Assembly (NCBI RefSeq): GCF_016429285.1
Contig: NZ_JAELUI010000010.1
Location: forward strand, 1-57,461
Source of the DNA: Ralstonia sp. ASV6
Lineage (GTDB): Bacteria; Pseudomonadota; Gammaproteobacteria; Burkholderiales; Burkholderiaceae
Direction: 5' to 3'
Length of the DNA stretch: 57,461 bases
Under the pieces are notes generated by a model that saw nothing but the letters and a program-made list of their open reading frames with translations, was not told where the DNA came from and did not search any database. Both the position numbers and the translations under genes were made by a program. Shown here in pieces: positions 18,174 to 28,076 of the stretch; positions within the stretch are counted from its first letter, which is position 1, and every line of letters begins with the position of its first letter.

Positions 18174-18253
18174 CTCTTTTTCTCCAGCTCTATTTTTTTA
18201 AGAATTCACTCGATGTTGCCCGGCCCCTGCTGCTCAGGCCGCCTCCTCAACCT

Positions 18254-18466
18254 TCAACTGACGACTGCACGCACAATCATCAGCAGTACAAAGATGAACA
18301 ACGCCGTTGCAAGCAGACCCGCGATGATCACGTGCACAGGATTGAGCTGTGCCATGTCACGATCATGATCGCGCCCCTTGCGCACCCCGAAGAAGGACCA
18401 GAACACCGCCTTCATCGTCTGTGCGAATGACGCGCGTCGTTTGGTCGCTTCCTTCAGGTCGTCCAT
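18254..18466 (-). CDS. DUF2970 small membrane protein
   Basis: This is a 70-residue protein with one C-terminal membrane helix (VHVIIAGLLATALFIFVLLM) and an N-terminal amphipathic part containing MKAVFWSFFGVRKGRD. The family is found between ctaG and ctaE in betaproteobacterial oxidase clusters. The start at 18466 (MDDLKEATK) is chosen because the family begins there; the frame is open further upstream. It is 16 bases from ctaG. Its function is not established. Confidence 0.85.
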   Translation of the reverse strand: MDDLKEATKRRASFAQTMKAVFWSFFGVRKGRDHDRDMAQLNPVHVIIAGLLATALFIFVLLMIVRAVVS

Positions 18467-18482
18467 GGTTTGCCTTGTGCCC

Positions 18483-19085
18483 TCACGTTCCCTTGCCTGG
18501 CATCGCCGGCGCAATGGCTGACGGTGCGTGGATTTCAAAGAAAGTGTAGGACAAGGTGATCGTCTTCACGTCTTTCGGCAGCTCCGGATCGATCACAAAT
18601 ACCACCGGCATTTCGCGCGACTCGTTGGCCGTCAGCTTCTGCTGCTTGAAGCAGAAGCACTCGATCTTCTTGAAGAACTCGGTTGCCTGCTTGGGCGCGT
18701 AACTCGGGATGGCCTGCGCCTCCACCGTACGCCCTTCCTTGTTCACCACCTCGTAGACGATCTGGCTGATCTCGCCCGGGTGGACTTCCATGCTGTTCTT
18801 GACCGGGCGGAAGCGGAACGGCCCCTGGCTGTTCGAATCGAATTCCACCGTGATCGTGCGCGAAGTGTCGACCTGCGAGTTGCGCAGTGCGCCGCCATCC
18901 TCTTCGCGCGTGTTCAGCACGTTGATGTTGGTGACTTCGCAGATCTTCTTGTACAGCGGCACCATCGCATAACCGAAGCCGAACATCATGACCACCACGA
19001 CGGCCAGCTTGCCGAGCATGGAGCGGTTCAGGCCACGTTCGATGGCCCGATCGTCTTGATTGTCTTGGACCGGCGGCTGGCTCAT
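18483..19085 (-). CDS. ctaG: Cytochrome c oxidase assembly protein CtaG/Cox11
   Basis: This is a 200-residue protein with one N-terminal membrane helix (KLAVVVVMMFGFGYAMVPLY) and a periplasmic immunoglobulin-like domain. The copper-binding motif CFCFKQQ follows KKIE, as in all Cox11 proteins. It delivers copper to the CuB centre of subunit I. It lies between the small assembly protein and the DUF2970 gene. It is distinct from the unrelated Bacillus CtaG. Confidence 0.95.
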   Translation of the reverse strand: MSQPPVQDNQDDRAIERGLNRSMLGKLAVVVVMMFGFGYAMVPLYKKICEVTNINVLNTREEDGGALRNSQVDTSRTITVEFDSNSQGPFRFRPVKNSMEVHPGEISQIVYEVVNKEGRTVEAQAIPSYAPKQATEFFKKIECFCFKQQKLTANESREMPVVFVIDPELPKDVKTITLSYTFFEIHAPSAIAPAMPGKGT

Positions 19086-19145
19086 ATGCGGTCTTACGAA
19101 GTTTGATTCAGCGATGGATAGATCGCGTATTCGTCATGTCTTCGG

Positions 19146-19277
19146 CTAACCGCCGAACACCACGCGCTTGAAAATCACACCCAGAAAGAAAACCAACGCG
19201 ATGGTGCCAAGGATGAACCCCAGGCGACGGTTGTTGGCGCGCTGCTCGGGCGTTGGGCTTTTTTCTGGATTCGACAT
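19146..19277 (-). CDS. Cytochrome oxidase small assembly protein (43 residues)
   Basis: This short frame encodes MSNPEKSPTPEQRANNRRLG, then one membrane helix (FILGTIALVFFLGVIF) and a basic end KRVVFGG. ATG is at 19275-19277 and stop at 19146-19148. Tiny proteins with this pattern (PEQ-x-NNRRLG plus helix) occur between ctaD and ctaG in betaproteobacteria and are annotated as oxidase small assembly proteins. It is 52 bases after ctaD and 60 before ctaG on the same strand. The molecular role is unproven. Confidence 0.85.
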   Translation of the reverse strand: MSNPEKSPTPEQRANNRRLGFILGTIALVFFLGVIFKRVVFGG

Positions 19278-19329
19278 CGTTGCCTTGCGGATCGCGAGGC
19301 CGGAAGCGGCCGGCCTCGCGATACCTGAA

Positions 19330-20934
19330 TTACTTCACGTGCGGCGGTTCTTCAAAGGTGTGGAACGGCGCCGGCGACGGCACGGTCCACTCAAGGCCTT
19401 CTGCGCCATCCCACGGCTTATCAGCAGCCTTCTCGCCACCGCGATACGACGGCAGCACCACGAAGAAGAAGAAATACACCTGCATCAGGCCGAAGCCCAG
19501 TGCACCGATCGACGCGACAGCGTTGAAATCGGCGAACTGCTGCGGGTAGTCCGCATAGCGGCGCGGCATGCCGGCCAGGCCCAAGAAGTGCATCGGGAAG
19601 AACGTGAGGTTGAAGGTGATCATCGAACCCCAGAAATGGATCTTGCCGCGCGTTTCGCTATACATGTAGCCCGACCACTTCGGACCCCAGTAATAGAAGC
19701 CCGCGAACAGCGCGAACAGCGAACCGGCCACCAGCACGTAGTGGAAATGCGCCACCACGTAGTACGTGTCCTGCAGCTGGATGTCGATCGGGGCCACGGC
19801 CAGGATCAGGCCCGTGAAGCCGCCCACCGTGAACACGAAGATGAAGCCGATCGCAAACAACATCGGTGTCTCGAACGTCATCGAGCCGCGCCACATCGTG
19901 GCCACCCAGTTGAAGATCTTCACGCCAGTCGGCACGGCGATCAGCATCGTCGCGTACATGAAGAACAGCTGGCCGGTCACGGGCATGCCGGTCGTGAACA
20001 TGTGGTGCGCCCACACGATGAACGACAGGATGGCGATCGAGGCCGTGGCGTACACCATCGAGCTGTAACCGAACAGCGGCTTGCGCGCGAAGGCCGGCAC
20101 GATCTGGCTGATGATGCCGAACGCCGGCAAGATCATGATGTACACCTCGGGGTGCCCGAAGAACCAGAAGATGTGCTGGTACATCACCGGGTCACCGCCG
20201 CCGGCAGCCGAGAAGAAGCTCGTGCCGAAGTGACGGTCGGTCAGCACCATGGTGATCGCGCCCGCCAGCACCGGCATCACGGCGATCAGCAGGTACGCCG
20301 TGATCAGCCACGTCCAGCAGAACATCGGCATCTTCATCAGCGTCATGCCGGGCGCGCGCATGTTCAGGATGGTCACGATGATATTGATCGCGCCCATGAT
20401 CGACGAGGCACCCATGATGTGCACCGCGAAGATCGCCATGTCCATGCCCGGGCCCATCTGTACCGACAGAGGCGCATAGAGCGTCCAGCCGGCAGCTGTC
20501 GCACCGCCCGGCGCGAAGAACGAGCCCACCAGCAGGAGGGCGGCCGGCGGCAGCAGCCAGAAGCTGAAGTTGTTCATCCGGGCGAACGCCATGTCAGAGG
20601 CGCCCACCTGCAGCGGGATCATCCAGTTAGCGAAGCCCACGAAGGCCGGCATGATTGCGCCGAACACCATGATCAGGCCGTGCAGCGTGGTGAACTGGTT
20701 GAACAGCTCCGGATGGAAGAACTGCAGGCCCGGCTGGAACAACTCAAGACGGATCAGCAGTGCCAGCGTGCCGCCCGAGAGCAGCATCATGAACGAGAAC
20801 AACAGGTACAGCGTACCGATGTCCTTGTGGTTGGTCGCGAACAGCCAACGGCGCCAGCCGTGTGGATGGTCGTGCGCGTGGTCGTCTCCATGACCGTGCG
20901 CGTGATCTTGCGGGTGCGTAACAGCGGTGCTCAT
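19330..20934 (-). CDS. ctaD: Cytochrome c oxidase subunit I
   Basis: This is a 534-residue, twelve-helix heme-copper oxidase subunit. Characteristic segments include [36 protein letters not shown] (CuB ligand His and the cross-linked Tyr) and [19 protein letters not shown] (heme ligands). It carries heme a and the heme a3-CuB centre and pumps protons. It follows ctaC by 41 bases. The N terminus is extended and histidine-rich ([17 protein letters not shown]), which may bind metal; this is seen in relatives. Confidence 0.96.
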   Translation of the reverse strand: MSTAVTHPQDHAHGHGDDHAHDHPHGWRRWLFATNHKDIGTLYLLFSFMMLLSGGTLALLIRLELFQPGLQFFHPELFNQFTTLHGLIMVFGAIMPAFVGFANWMIPLQVGASDMAFARMNNFSFWLLPPAALLLVGSFFAPGGATAAGWTLYAPLSVQMGPGMDMAIFAVHIMGASSIMGAINIIVTILNMRAPGMTLMKMPMFCWTWLITAYLLIAVMPVLAGAITMVLTDRHFGTSFFSAAGGGDPVMYQHIFWFFGHPEVYIMILPAFGIISQIVPAFARKPLFGYSSMVYATASIAILSFIVWAHHMFTTGMPVTGQLFFMYATMLIAVPTGVKIFNWVATMWRGSMTFETPMLFAIGFIFVFTVGGFTGLILAVAPIDIQLQDTYYVVAHFHYVLVAGSLFALFAGFYYWGPKWSGYMYSETRGKIHFWGSMITFNLTFFPMHFLGLAGMPRRYADYPQQFADFNAVASIGALGFGLMQVYFFFFVVLPSYRGGEKAADKPWDGAEGLEWTVPSPAPFHTFEEPPHVK

Positions 20935-20975
20935 CGCAAAACTCCTTGGATTCGTTTCGTCACGCAGACGATCAA

Positions 20976-22232
20976 TCAGCTAGCGCTGCGGTCTTGCGCC
21001 GCATTCGCTTGTTGGGTGGCCACCTGGCCGGGGGCTTGCGCAGCGGCAGTCTTGGCGCCGCCGCCTTCGGGCATCTTGCCGCCGCGCGCGTCCTTCACTT
21101 GCGACGGTTGCAGCAGGTCACCTGTATGGTTGCCCCAGTTGTTTCGCTCGTACGTGATGACGGAGGCGATCTCCACATCGTTGAGCGCCGAAGCCCAGGG
21201 CGGCATTGCAGCCTTGCCGTGCAGCACGATGTCCACGTGGCCAGCCAGCGGGCCGTTGGCGATCTTCGAGCCGTCCAGCGCCGGGAACGGGCCACCGCCC
21301 TTGCCGTTCGGCTGATGGCAGACCGCGCAATTGGCGGTGTAGACCTTCTCGCCACGCGTCTTCAGTTCGTCCAGCGTGTAGACCTTGCTGGGGTCATCCG
21401 CCTTGGCGGCCATTTCCTTCTTCTTGCCGTCGACCCACGCTGTGTAGTCGGCGTCGGACACGACGCGCACGACGATCGGCATGAAGGCGTGTTCCTTGCC
21501 GCACAGCTCGGCGCACTGGCCGCGGTACACGCCAACCTTCTCGGCCTTGAACCACGTGTCGCGCACGAAGCCCGGAATCGCATCCTGCTTCACGCCGAAT
21601 GCCGGAATCATCCACGAGTGGATCACGTCGTTGGCGGTGGTGACGATGCGCACCTTGCGGTTGACCGGCACGACCAGCTCGTTATCGACTTCGATCAGGT
21701 ACGTGGTGCTCTTGGGCGCCTCGTTGTTGATCTGCTCGCGCGGCGTGGTGAGCGTTGAGAGGAACGAAATGCCCTCGCCTTCGCCCTTCAGGTAGTCGTA
21801 ACCCCACTTCCACTGGTAACCGGTGGCCTTGATGGTGAGGTCAGAATTGGTGGTGTCCTTCATCGCGACCACGGCCTTGGTAGCCGGTAGCGCCATCCCG
21901 ATCACGATCAGGAACGGCACGATGGTCCAGATGATTTCGACGGTAGTGCTTTCGTGGAACGTCGCCGGCTTGTGGCCCAGCGATTTGCGGTGCTTGAAAA
22001 TGGAGTAGAACATCACCCCGAACACACCGATGAAGATCACGATACAGATGATCAGCATCATGTAGTGCAGCCAGTGGATCTCGGCGGCGATCTTGGTGAC
22101 CGGGGGCGCGAGATTGAGCTGCATCACTGCGGGGCCGCCTGGCATGTCTTCCACTGCCAGAGCCGTTTGACCGAAGGCGAGGAGTGAGCCTGCCGCCAGC
22201 AAACTTGCCAATGTCTTATTCAACATTTTCAT
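20976..22232 (-). CDS. ctaC: Cytochrome c oxidase subunit II with fused cytochrome c domain
   Basis: This is a 418-residue caa3-type subunit II. After a signal peptide and two membrane helices, the cupredoxin domain holds the CuA site ([18 protein letters not shown]). A C-terminal cytochrome c domain follows, with heme motif CAVCH near residue 305. A low-complexity tail rich in Ala and Gln ends the protein. It receives electrons from soluble cytochrome c or directly from the bc1 complex. It is the first structural subunit gene of the operon and lies 47 bases after the DUF2244 gene. Confidence 0.95.
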   Translation of the reverse strand: MKMLNKTLASLLAAGSLLAFGQTALAVEDMPGGPAVMQLNLAPPVTKIAAEIHWLHYMMLIICIVIFIGVFGVMFYSIFKHRKSLGHKPATFHESTTVEIIWTIVPFLIVIGMALPATKAVVAMKDTTNSDLTIKATGYQWKWGYDYLKGEGEGISFLSTLTTPREQINNEAPKSTTYLIEVDNELVVPVNRKVRIVTTANDVIHSWMIPAFGVKQDAIPGFVRDTWFKAEKVGVYRGQCAELCGKEHAFMPIVVRVVSDADYTAWVDGKKKEMAAKADDPSKVYTLDELKTRGEKVYTANCAVCHQPNGKGGGPFPALDGSKIANGPLAGHVDIVLHGKAAMPPWASALNDVEIASVITYERNNWGNHTGDLLQPSQVKDARGGKMPEGGGAKTAAAQAPGQVATQQANAAQDRSAS

Positions 22233-22279
22233 TTTTTATCTACCCAATTTACAGATTCCACTCTGCCCCGGTGCGCGGC

Positions 22280-22822
22280 TCATGAGACCTGGGTTGGTTG
22301 CCCCTGTCCCAAACACCGGGAAAGCTCGTTCGCAAGCCTGCTCCGCCCGACCGGATCGAGAAATCGGCCGACCCGCACGACGCGTCCACCGGAATGCAGC
22401 GCAACCAGCTCCCGGAGGGGCTCATTTCGCGGCTCGCCGAGTTCGACGCGCACCCACTGCGGATTGAACACATGGCGCACCCGCTGGCCGGCGCTCACCT
22501 GTTCGATCACCAGCGCGCCGTCCTCCAGCCAGACGTGCTCGTAATCGGAGGCGTGGCGGGCATGGTACAGCAACGCCCATCCGAGAATCGCGACCTCCAG
22601 CCCCGAGAAAGGCAACACCAACCACGCACCTTGCCACGCAAAGAACGAAGCGATCACGAACGAGAGGATGACAATCGAGAGGTAGAACCAGCCGACCTGG
22701 CGAGGTGAAAGCGAGCAGTTTCGCTTCATGAGCCAGTTCTTGCGCGGCGATTCCGGAACGGTGGAGGCGCCACATGCTGGCTGGAGCGCCGTATCAACGC
22801 ATACATTTGCAATGTCGTGCAT
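22280..22822 (-). CDS. DUF2244 membrane protein
   Basis: This is a 180-residue protein with two membrane helices (FYLSIVILSFVIASFFAW and WLVLPFSGLEVAILGWALLY) in the DUF2244 pattern, followed by a soluble domain with YEHVWLEDGALVIEQ and WVRVELGEP. ATG 22822 has AGGAG eight bases upstream; an internal ATG at 22729 (MKRNCSL) would give the usual family length. It is the first gene of the cytochrome oxidase run. Its function is unknown. Confidence 0.82.
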   Translation of the reverse strand: MHDIANVCVDTALQPACGASTVPESPRKNWLMKRNCSLSPRQVGWFYLSIVILSFVIASFFAWQGAWLVLPFSGLEVAILGWALLYHARHASDYEHVWLEDGALVIEQVSAGQRVRHVFNPQWVRVELGEPRNEPLRELVALHSGGRVVRVGRFLDPVGRSRLANELSRCLGQGQPTQVS

Positions 22823-23016
22823 TGAACCACTCCTGCCTCGGATGCATACCCGATCGGTTCGCCCGTGGCAACAAACGGGATAGGCCTTAGGGGGGACTGC
22901 TGCGACAAACCGGCACAGTATATGGTCCTAATTGACCCCAAACAAGGTAAAGCGCCTTTATGCAAGTCCCGGCTTGACAAGGGGCTATCAATGCCGTTCC
23001 TGCATCAAGAACCGCC

Positions 23017-23958
23017 TCAGGCGCGCGGTTTGCGGCCGATCTGATCAACTGGGATCATCGCCCGCCCTTCATCATCCAGCGCCTGCCGGCGGGTGGGCGC
23101 CAGCTTCCAGGCATGACCGTAGACGACCTCGAAGGTCAGCGGGATCAGGCCCTCGGGATTGCGCTGCGCGTCGAGCGCGTCAAACAGCCGTTGGCGCCAG
23201 CGCGGCGTGTGTAGCCCTGCGCCGGCCAGGTTGCGGCCGCTTTCATCCATGAGGCCCGCCATGCCGCCCAGCAGATGCACGTCGGCCAGCAGCGCCTGCG
23301 GGGTCTCGTAGGTGATGGTGATCTGCTCCATGTCCATCACGGGCGTGGACCAGCGGCTATGCACCAGCATATCGCCAATGTCGTGCATATCGACAAAGCG
23401 CAAGGTGTGGACACCCGCATCGATACCGGCCAGCGCGCTGCGCAGCTCGCGCAGGGTGTCCGGGCCGAACAGGCTGAACATCAGCAGACCGCCTTCCTTG
23501 GTGATGCGGTGCCACTCCGGAAAAATCGCGTGCGGAGATGGGTCCCAGTGCAGCGCCAGGTTGGACCACAGCAGGTCAAACGACGCATCAGCAAATGGCA
23601 GCGCGCGAAAGTCTGCCTGGGCGAAATCGAAGACCGGGCGCTTCTTCAGCAGCCGACCGAGCCAGCCCGTGTCCGTGCGCTGCGGATCAAGCTGTATTGC
23701 CCGCGCCAGCATGGCGGATGACCAGTCCACGCCGCAGATCTGCGCATCCGGATACTGGGCGCGCAGCACCGCCAGCCCTTGTCCGAGGCCACAGCCCAGG
23801 TCCAGCGCACGCGACGGCGTCAGCTTGATGTACGACAACCGGTCCTGCATCCGGGCTCCGACCTCGCGCAGCAGGAAGTCCATGTCGGCAAGACGCGCGG
23901 CGCGGCGATCGAAAGCGCGCCGCAAGGCGGCGGGACGGGCGAGAACGGGATCGGACAT
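23017..23958 (-). CDS. SAM-dependent methyltransferase (BioC-like)
   Basis: This is a 313-residue class I methyltransferase. Motif I is ALDLGCGLGQGLAVLRAQYP, then CGVDWSSAMLARA, and the post-motif LLWSNLALHWDPSP typical of BioC and of NDUFAF5-type enzymes. BioC methylates malonyl-ACP to start biotin synthesis, but no bio gene is near. The family in Ralstonia is often annotated as malonyl-ACP O-methyltransferase. The start MSDPVLARP is chosen; the frame is open upstream. It is divergent from comF, 109 bases away. Confidence 0.75.
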   Translation of the reverse strand: MSDPVLARPAALRRAFDRRAARLADMDFLLREVGARMQDRLSYIKLTPSRALDLGCGLGQGLAVLRAQYPDAQICGVDWSSAMLARAIQLDPQRTDTGWLGRLLKKRPVFDFAQADFRALPFADASFDLLWSNLALHWDPSPHAIFPEWHRITKEGGLLMFSLFGPDTLRELRSALAGIDAGVHTLRFVDMHDIGDMLVHSRWSTPVMDMEQITITYETPQALLADVHLLGGMAGLMDESGRNLAGAGLHTPRWRQRLFDALDAQRNPEGLIPLTFEVVYGHAWKLAPTRRQALDDEGRAMIPVDQIGRKPRA

Positions 23959-24067
23959 CGACAAATCGAGGCAGGAACTGCGGTCAGCAAGTATACCGGC
24001 GAGATGTTTCAGGCGCCGTCTGATGGCGTATCGGCCGCAAATCGGCTGGGATGGCGGCTTTTTGACC

Positions 24068-24790
24068 ATGCCCCCAACCCTATTGCACCAATGGTTTCAT
24101 GCCGGCCTGCGGCATCTGCTGCCGTGCGCCTGCGCGCTGTGCGGCGCAGTCCAGCGTGAGCTGGTCTGCACCGGCTGCATGGGCGATCTGGCGCCGCAAC
24201 TGCACCGGCGGCGCTGCTTCCAATGCGCCATCGCACTGGAAGCCCGGCACATCGCCCGGCATTGCTCCGCCTGCCTGGCCGGCATGCCCGACTTTGACGC
24301 CACCATCGTCATTGCGGACTACGGCTGGCCGCTCGATCACCTCGTCACCGGATTGAAGTTTCGGGCGCAGTTGCCGCTCGCGGCATGGCTGGCCGACCGT
24401 TTGAGGGACGCGCTGGTCGCCGCGCCGGGCGGCCTGCCCGACCTGTTATTGCCGGTGCCGCTGTCGGCAACCCGTCTGCGCTCGCGCGGCTACAACCAAG
24501 CCTGGGAGATCACCCGGCGACTGGGCAGGCAACTCGCCATACCGGCCAAGGCAGATGGGCTGCGCCGCGTGCGCGACAATCCCGCCCAGGCCTCGCTCGA
24601 TCGCGCCGAGCGCCTGACCAACCTGCACGGCGCCTTCGAGGTGACGCACGCGGGCAGCATCGCGGGGCGTCACATCGGCATCATTGATGATGTGATGACC
24701 ACCGGCGCCACCCTCGGCGAGATCGCCACCCGACTCAAGCGCGCAGGCGCCGCGCGTGTCACCAATGTGGTTGCCTTGCGCACGCCCTAG
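24068..24790 (+). CDS. comF: ComF family phosphoribosyltransferase-like protein
   Basis: This is a 240-residue ComF/GntX family protein. Two zinc-ribbon cysteine pairs lie near the N terminus (CACALCG; CTGCMGDL; RRCFQCAI; HCSACLAG). The phosphoribosyltransferase domain has RSRGYNQAWEI and the PRPP loop GIIDDVMTTGATLGE. ComF is needed for DNA uptake during competence in naturally transformable bacteria, and Ralstonia species are transformable. The window also holds the competence gene comM, which is broken. The start at 24068 is chosen because it puts the zinc ribbon at the N terminus. Confidence 0.88.
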   Translation: MPPTLLHQWFHAGLRHLLPCACALCGAVQRELVCTGCMGDLAPQLHRRRCFQCAIALEARHIARHCSACLAGMPDFDATIVIADYGWPLDHLVTGLKFRAQLPLAAWLADRLRDALVAAPGGLPDLLLPVPLSATRLRSRGYNQAWEITRRLGRQLAIPAKADGLRRVRDNPAQASLDRAERLTNLHGAFEVTHAGSIAGRHIGIIDDVMTTGATLGEIATRLKRAGAARVTNVVALRTP

Positions 24791-24900
24791 TTACATGCTT
24801 ATGCGACATAGTGTCGCGGCCCGAGTTTGGCACTGTGGCGGGGTGACAACCCTCGTCAATCTAGATAAGCTCGCCGCCGAAATTTCCTTGGCCAGCCATC

Positions 24901-25371
24901 ATGTTCAACGTCGTCCTCGTCGAGCCCGAAATCCCGCCCAACACGGGCAATGTGATCCGCCTGTGCGCCAACACGGGCGCGCAGCTGCATCTGATCGAGC
25001 CGCTGGGGTTTCCGCTCGAAGACGCCCGCATGCGCCGCGCCGGCCTCGACTATCACGAGTACGCAACGATGCGCGTGCATGCCGATTGGGAAGCCTTCCT
25101 ACGGGATGCGCAGCCTGATCCGGCGCGCATGTTCGCGCTCACCACGCGTGGTTCCACACCCTTTGCCAGCATGACCTTCCAGCCGGGCGACTGGTTCGTG
25201 TTCGGATCGGAAACGCGCGGGTTGTCTGAAGAACGCCGCGAATGGTTTCCCACGTCGCAGCGCATCCGTCTGCCGATGCGGCCCGACAACCGCAGCTTGA
25301 ATCTGTCGAACACCGTGGCGGTGGTGGTGTTCGAAGCGTGGCGGCAGAACGGTTTCGAAGGCGGCGCCTGA
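24901..25371 (+). CDS. trmL: tRNA (cytidine(34)-2'-O)-methyltransferase
   Basis: This is a 156-residue SPOUT-class methyltransferase. It begins MFNVVLVEPEIPPNTGNVIR, has VFGSETRGLSEE as the knot loop, and ends with the family motif SLNLSNTVAVVVFEA. TrmL methylates the ribose of the wobble base in tRNA-Leu. The length matches E. coli TrmL. It is a single gene converging with gpsA, which ends 21 bases downstream. Confidence 0.95.
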   Translation: MFNVVLVEPEIPPNTGNVIRLCANTGAQLHLIEPLGFPLEDARMRRAGLDYHEYATMRVHADWEAFLRDAQPDPARMFALTTRGSTPFASMTFQPGDWFVFGSETRGLSEERREWFPTSQRIRLPMRPDNRSLNLSNTVAVVVFEAWRQNGFEGGA

Positions 25372-25391
25372 GCGCCAGCCCCGCACCAGAA

Positions 25392-26408
25392 TCAGCGCGC
25401 CGATTCGGATTTCGCGTCGCGCTGTAGCAGACGATCCACTGCGCTTGCAGGCGCAAGACCCTCGAACAGGACTTCGCACACCGTAAAGGTAATCGGCATG
25501 TCGACGCCTTTTGCTCGCGCCAGTGCGGCGACAGCGCGCGCGCAACGCACGCCCTCGGCGACATGGCCAAGGCTGTGCAGGATGTCGTCAAGCGTGCGGC
25601 CCTGCGCGAGCTGCATGCCGACGGTGCGATTGCGCGAGAGATCGCCCGTGGCGGTGAGCAGCAGATCGCCCATGCCGGTCAGGCCCATGAAGGTTTCCGG
25701 CCGACCACCCAGTGCGATGCCCAGACGCGTCATCTCGGCCAAGCCGCGCGTCACCAGCGCAGCGCGCGCATTCAAGCCCAGGCCCAGACCATCCGCCGTG
25801 CCGGTCGCTATGGCCAGCACGTTCTTGACTGCACCACCCACCTCCACACCGATGAGGTCATCGCTCGCATACACGCGCATCGCGTGATGGTGGAAACCGC
25901 GTTGCGTGAGCTTGCCCAGCGCGGCGCTGGTGGATGCCACCGTCATCGCGCACGGCAAACCCTGCGCGACCTCCTTGGCAAAGCTCGGGCCGGACAGCAC
26001 ACCCGTCGCCAGATCCGGGTGGCTGGTCTGCGTCAGCACGTCGGCAACGATGGCGTGGGGCAACGCACCGGTCTGTGGGTCGAACCCCTTGCACAGCCAG
26101 ATCACGTTGCGCACACCACCGTGCGCGGCAACCGCCCGAGTCAGGTCGGCCAGACCCGCAACGGGCGAGGCAATCACAGCCAATGCGTCGTCGCCGGCTG
26201 CGTGATCGAGCGCGGCGTGCAGGTCAGCCTCGAAACGCAGCGACGCCTGCAGCGCGATGCCCGGCAGGTAAGCCTCGTTGATGTGCGTGGCGGCCATCTG
26301 CGTGACGAGGCTGGCGTCACGCCCCCACAGCACGACATCGTGCGATTGCGCGGCATGGCTGGCCAGGGCAGTCCCCCAGGCGCCGGCACCCAGAACGGAA
26401 ATTCGCAT
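25392..26408 (-). CDS. gpsA: Glycerol-3-phosphate dehydrogenase [NAD(P)+]
   Basis: This is a 338-residue enzyme. The nucleotide-binding motif [10 protein letters not shown] is at the N terminus; [16 protein letters not shown] and [17 protein letters not shown] contain the catalytic lysines. It makes sn-glycerol 3-phosphate for phospholipid synthesis. It is in the same orientation as secB upstream but separated by a terminator. ATG 26408 (MRISVLGAG) is chosen; in-frame ATGs at 26426 and 26420 would add 4-6 residues. Confidence 0.95.
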   Translation of the reverse strand: MRISVLGAGAWGTALASHAAQSHDVVLWGRDASLVTQMAATHINEAYLPGIALQASLRFEADLHAALDHAAGDDALAVIASPVAGLADLTRAVAAHGGVRNVIWLCKGFDPQTGALPHAIVADVLTQTSHPDLATGVLSGPSFAKEVAQGLPCAMTVASTSAALGKLTQRGFHHHAMRVYASDDLIGVEVGGAVKNVLAIATGTADGLGLGLNARAALVTRGLAEMTRLGIALGGRPETFMGLTGMGDLLLTATGDLSRNRTVGMQLAQGRTLDDILHSLGHVAEGVRCARAVAALARAKGVDMPITFTVCEVLFEGLAPASAVDRLLQRDAKSESAR

Positions 26409-26466
26409 GCGCGTGTGCATGTTCAAAACTCGGATCGGTCAGGCAAAAAGGTCAAGCAAAAGAAAA

Positions 26467-26497
26467 AGCCCGCGCGAGCGTATGGCCGGCGCGGGCT
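26467..26497 (-). terminator. Intrinsic terminator after secB
   Basis: AGCCCGCGC pairs with GCGCGGGCT (9 bp), followed on the minus strand by TTTTTCT. It lies 22 bases after the secB stop. Confidence 0.85.
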
Positions 26498-26519
26498 TCT
26501 GGCGCAGGGCGCCTCGTAC

Positions 26520-27041
26520 TTAGTGGGTGGCCTTCGAGCCGTCCGGCATCACCAGACCACTGTTGCCACCGGCAGCTTGGGCTTGCTCCATGGCGGCAGC
26601 CAGGCGCTGCTCGTACAGTGCCTGGAAGTTGATCTCCGCCAAGTGGATTGGCTGGAAGCCCGCGCGGCCGATGGTGTCGGCGATGTTCGAGCGCAGGTAC
26701 GGGTACACGATGGTCGGGCAGGCGATGCCCAGCAGCGGGTCCATTTGCTCGTCCGGCACGTTGCGGATGTCGAAGATGCCGGCTTGCTTGGCTTCCACCA
26801 GGAAGGCCACCTTCTCTTGCACCTTGGTCGTGACCGTGCCGATCACCACCACTTCAAACACACCCTCGGCCAGTTGCGAGGCGGACACGTCCACCTGCAC
26901 TTCCACGGACGGCTGTTCCTGTTCCAGGAAAATGTGCGGCGAGTTCGGCTGTTCCAGCGACAGGTCCTTCAGGTAGACGCGCTGAATGTTGAAGAACGGC
27001 TGGCCATCCTGGCCCGGTTGCTGCTGTTGCTGGTCGCTCAT
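26520..27041 (-). CDS. secB: Protein-export chaperone SecB
   Basis: This is a 173-residue SecB. The start [20 protein letters not shown] is followed by [17 protein letters not shown] and the conserved [32 protein letters not shown]. SecB keeps preproteins unfolded and hands them to SecA. The order rhodanese-grxC-secB-gpsA is common in proteobacteria. A terminator separates it from grxC upstream, and another follows it. Confidence 0.97.
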   Translation of the reverse strand: MSDQQQQQPGQDGQPFFNIQRVYLKDLSLEQPNSPHIFLEQEQPSVEVQVDVSASQLAEGVFEVVVIGTVTTKVQEKVAFLVEAKQAGIFDIRNVPDEQMDPLLGIACPTIVYPYLRSNIADTIGRAGFQPIHLAEINFQALYEQRLAAAMEQAQAAGGNSGLVMPDGSKATH

Positions 27042-27154
27042 GACTCGCCTTCAGATAGATGTATGGTCAGTGCGCGGCGGGATCTGTTCCGCGCGCAAGA
27101 CGCGTATGGTACATGAGGCAATGGTGCCCACCATGAGAGCTGGCCTAAAAGTGC

Positions 27155-27178
27155 AACGCCCGGTCAAAGCCGGGCGTT
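27155..27178 (-). terminator. Probable terminator after grxC
   Basis: A perfect 9-bp stem (AACGCCCGG / CCGGGCGTT) lies 13 bases after grxC. The T-run on the minus strand is interrupted (TTGCACTTTT), so strength is uncertain. Confidence 0.65.
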
Positions 27179-27190
27179 TTGGCATGGCGA

Positions 27191-27448
27191 TCAGGCCGCC
27201 AACAGTGGCACCAGCCCGCCTTCGCGGTCCAGCGCAGAGAGGTCATCGAAGCCGCCGATGTGGCGATCGTCGATGTAGATCTGCGGCACGGTGCGGCGAT
27301 TGGTGCGCGTCATCATCTCTTCACGCTTGCCGGGTTCACGGTCGATCAGGATCTTCTCGATCTGCTCGACACCTCGCTGCTTCAGGAGTTTTTCCGCTGC
27401 CACGCAATAGGGGCAGACGGTGGTGCTGTACATAACCACGTGCGCCAT
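27191..27448 (-). CDS. grxC: Glutaredoxin 3
   Basis: This is an 85-residue glutaredoxin with active site CPYC in MYSTTVCPYCVAAEKLL, the cis-proline segment TVPQIYIDDRHIGG, and GFDDLSALD at the end. It reduces disulfides and protein-glutathione adducts with glutathione as donor, which the gshA/gshB genes in this window help to supply. It is 19 bases downstream of the rhodanese gene, so they are probably one unit. Confidence 0.95.
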   Translation of the reverse strand: MAHVVMYSTTVCPYCVAAEKLLKQRGVEQIEKILIDREPGKREEMMTRTNRRTVPQIYIDDRHIGGFDDLSALDREGGLVPLLAA

Positions 27449-27467
27449 ACTTCAAACCTCGTTGTCT

Positions 27468-27890
27468 TTATTTGACGACCGGAAGACCAGCCTGCTGCCA
27501 GGCGGCCAATCCGCCCTCGAGCGAATAGACCTCACTGTAACCGGCCTGCTTCAAGACTGCTTGCGCCTTCCCGGCGCGCTGGCCGGTCTGGCATACGAGG
27601 ATGATGGGGGTCTCTTTATTCTTTGCAAGGCCGGCGGCCTTGCCTTCCAGCTCGCCGAGCGGCGCATGCTTGGCTTGCGGCAGGTGGCCTGCGGCGTATT
27701 CAGCACTCTCACGCACATCCACCACCACAGCATTGCGGCGATTGATGAGCTGGGTGGCAACCGAAGCGCCTACCTGGGCACCACCGCCACCAGCAAGGCG
27801 GCGCTGGATGGGGCCCCAGATCAGCAGCAGACCCGAAACGATGGCGACAGCAAGCAGGGCAAGGTTGTTGTAATCGGCGAAGAACTTCAC
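27468..27890 (-). CDS. Membrane-anchored rhodanese-like protein
   Basis: This is a 140-residue protein. One N-terminal helix (LALLAVAIVSGLLLIWGPI) anchors a single rhodanese domain with VVDVRESAEYAAGHLPQAKH and the active-site loop CQTGQRAGKA, whose cysteine would carry the persulfide. It resembles YibN, found beside grxC and secB in many proteobacteria. The substrate is unknown; a sulfur relay or disulfide role is likely. Confidence 0.9.
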   Translation of the reverse strand: MKFFADYNNLALLAVAIVSGLLLIWGPIQRRLAGGGGAQVGASVATQLINRRNAVVVDVRESAEYAAGHLPQAKHAPLGELEGKAAGLAKNKETPIILVCQTGQRAGKAQAVLKQAGYSEVYSLEGGLAAWQQAGLPVVK

Positions 27891-28076
27891 GGTATGGGTT
27901 TCCTGGATGGATCGGGCGGGCCGAATTGGCGAACATCAGCCGAACGGCTCGGGCGCGCGCGGGGACATGATGCGGGCGGCATTATAAAATAGCTGGTTTC
28001 GGCGGCCGCACGATGACGCCACGACGCATCGCCGCAGGCCCGCGCGCAGGTTTTCTCACTTCTCATCATGGCAGTC

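Noticed and set aside
23017-23958. Firm assignment as BioC of biotin synthesis
   Set aside because: No bio genes nearby; the motifs also fit other small-molecule methyltransferases.
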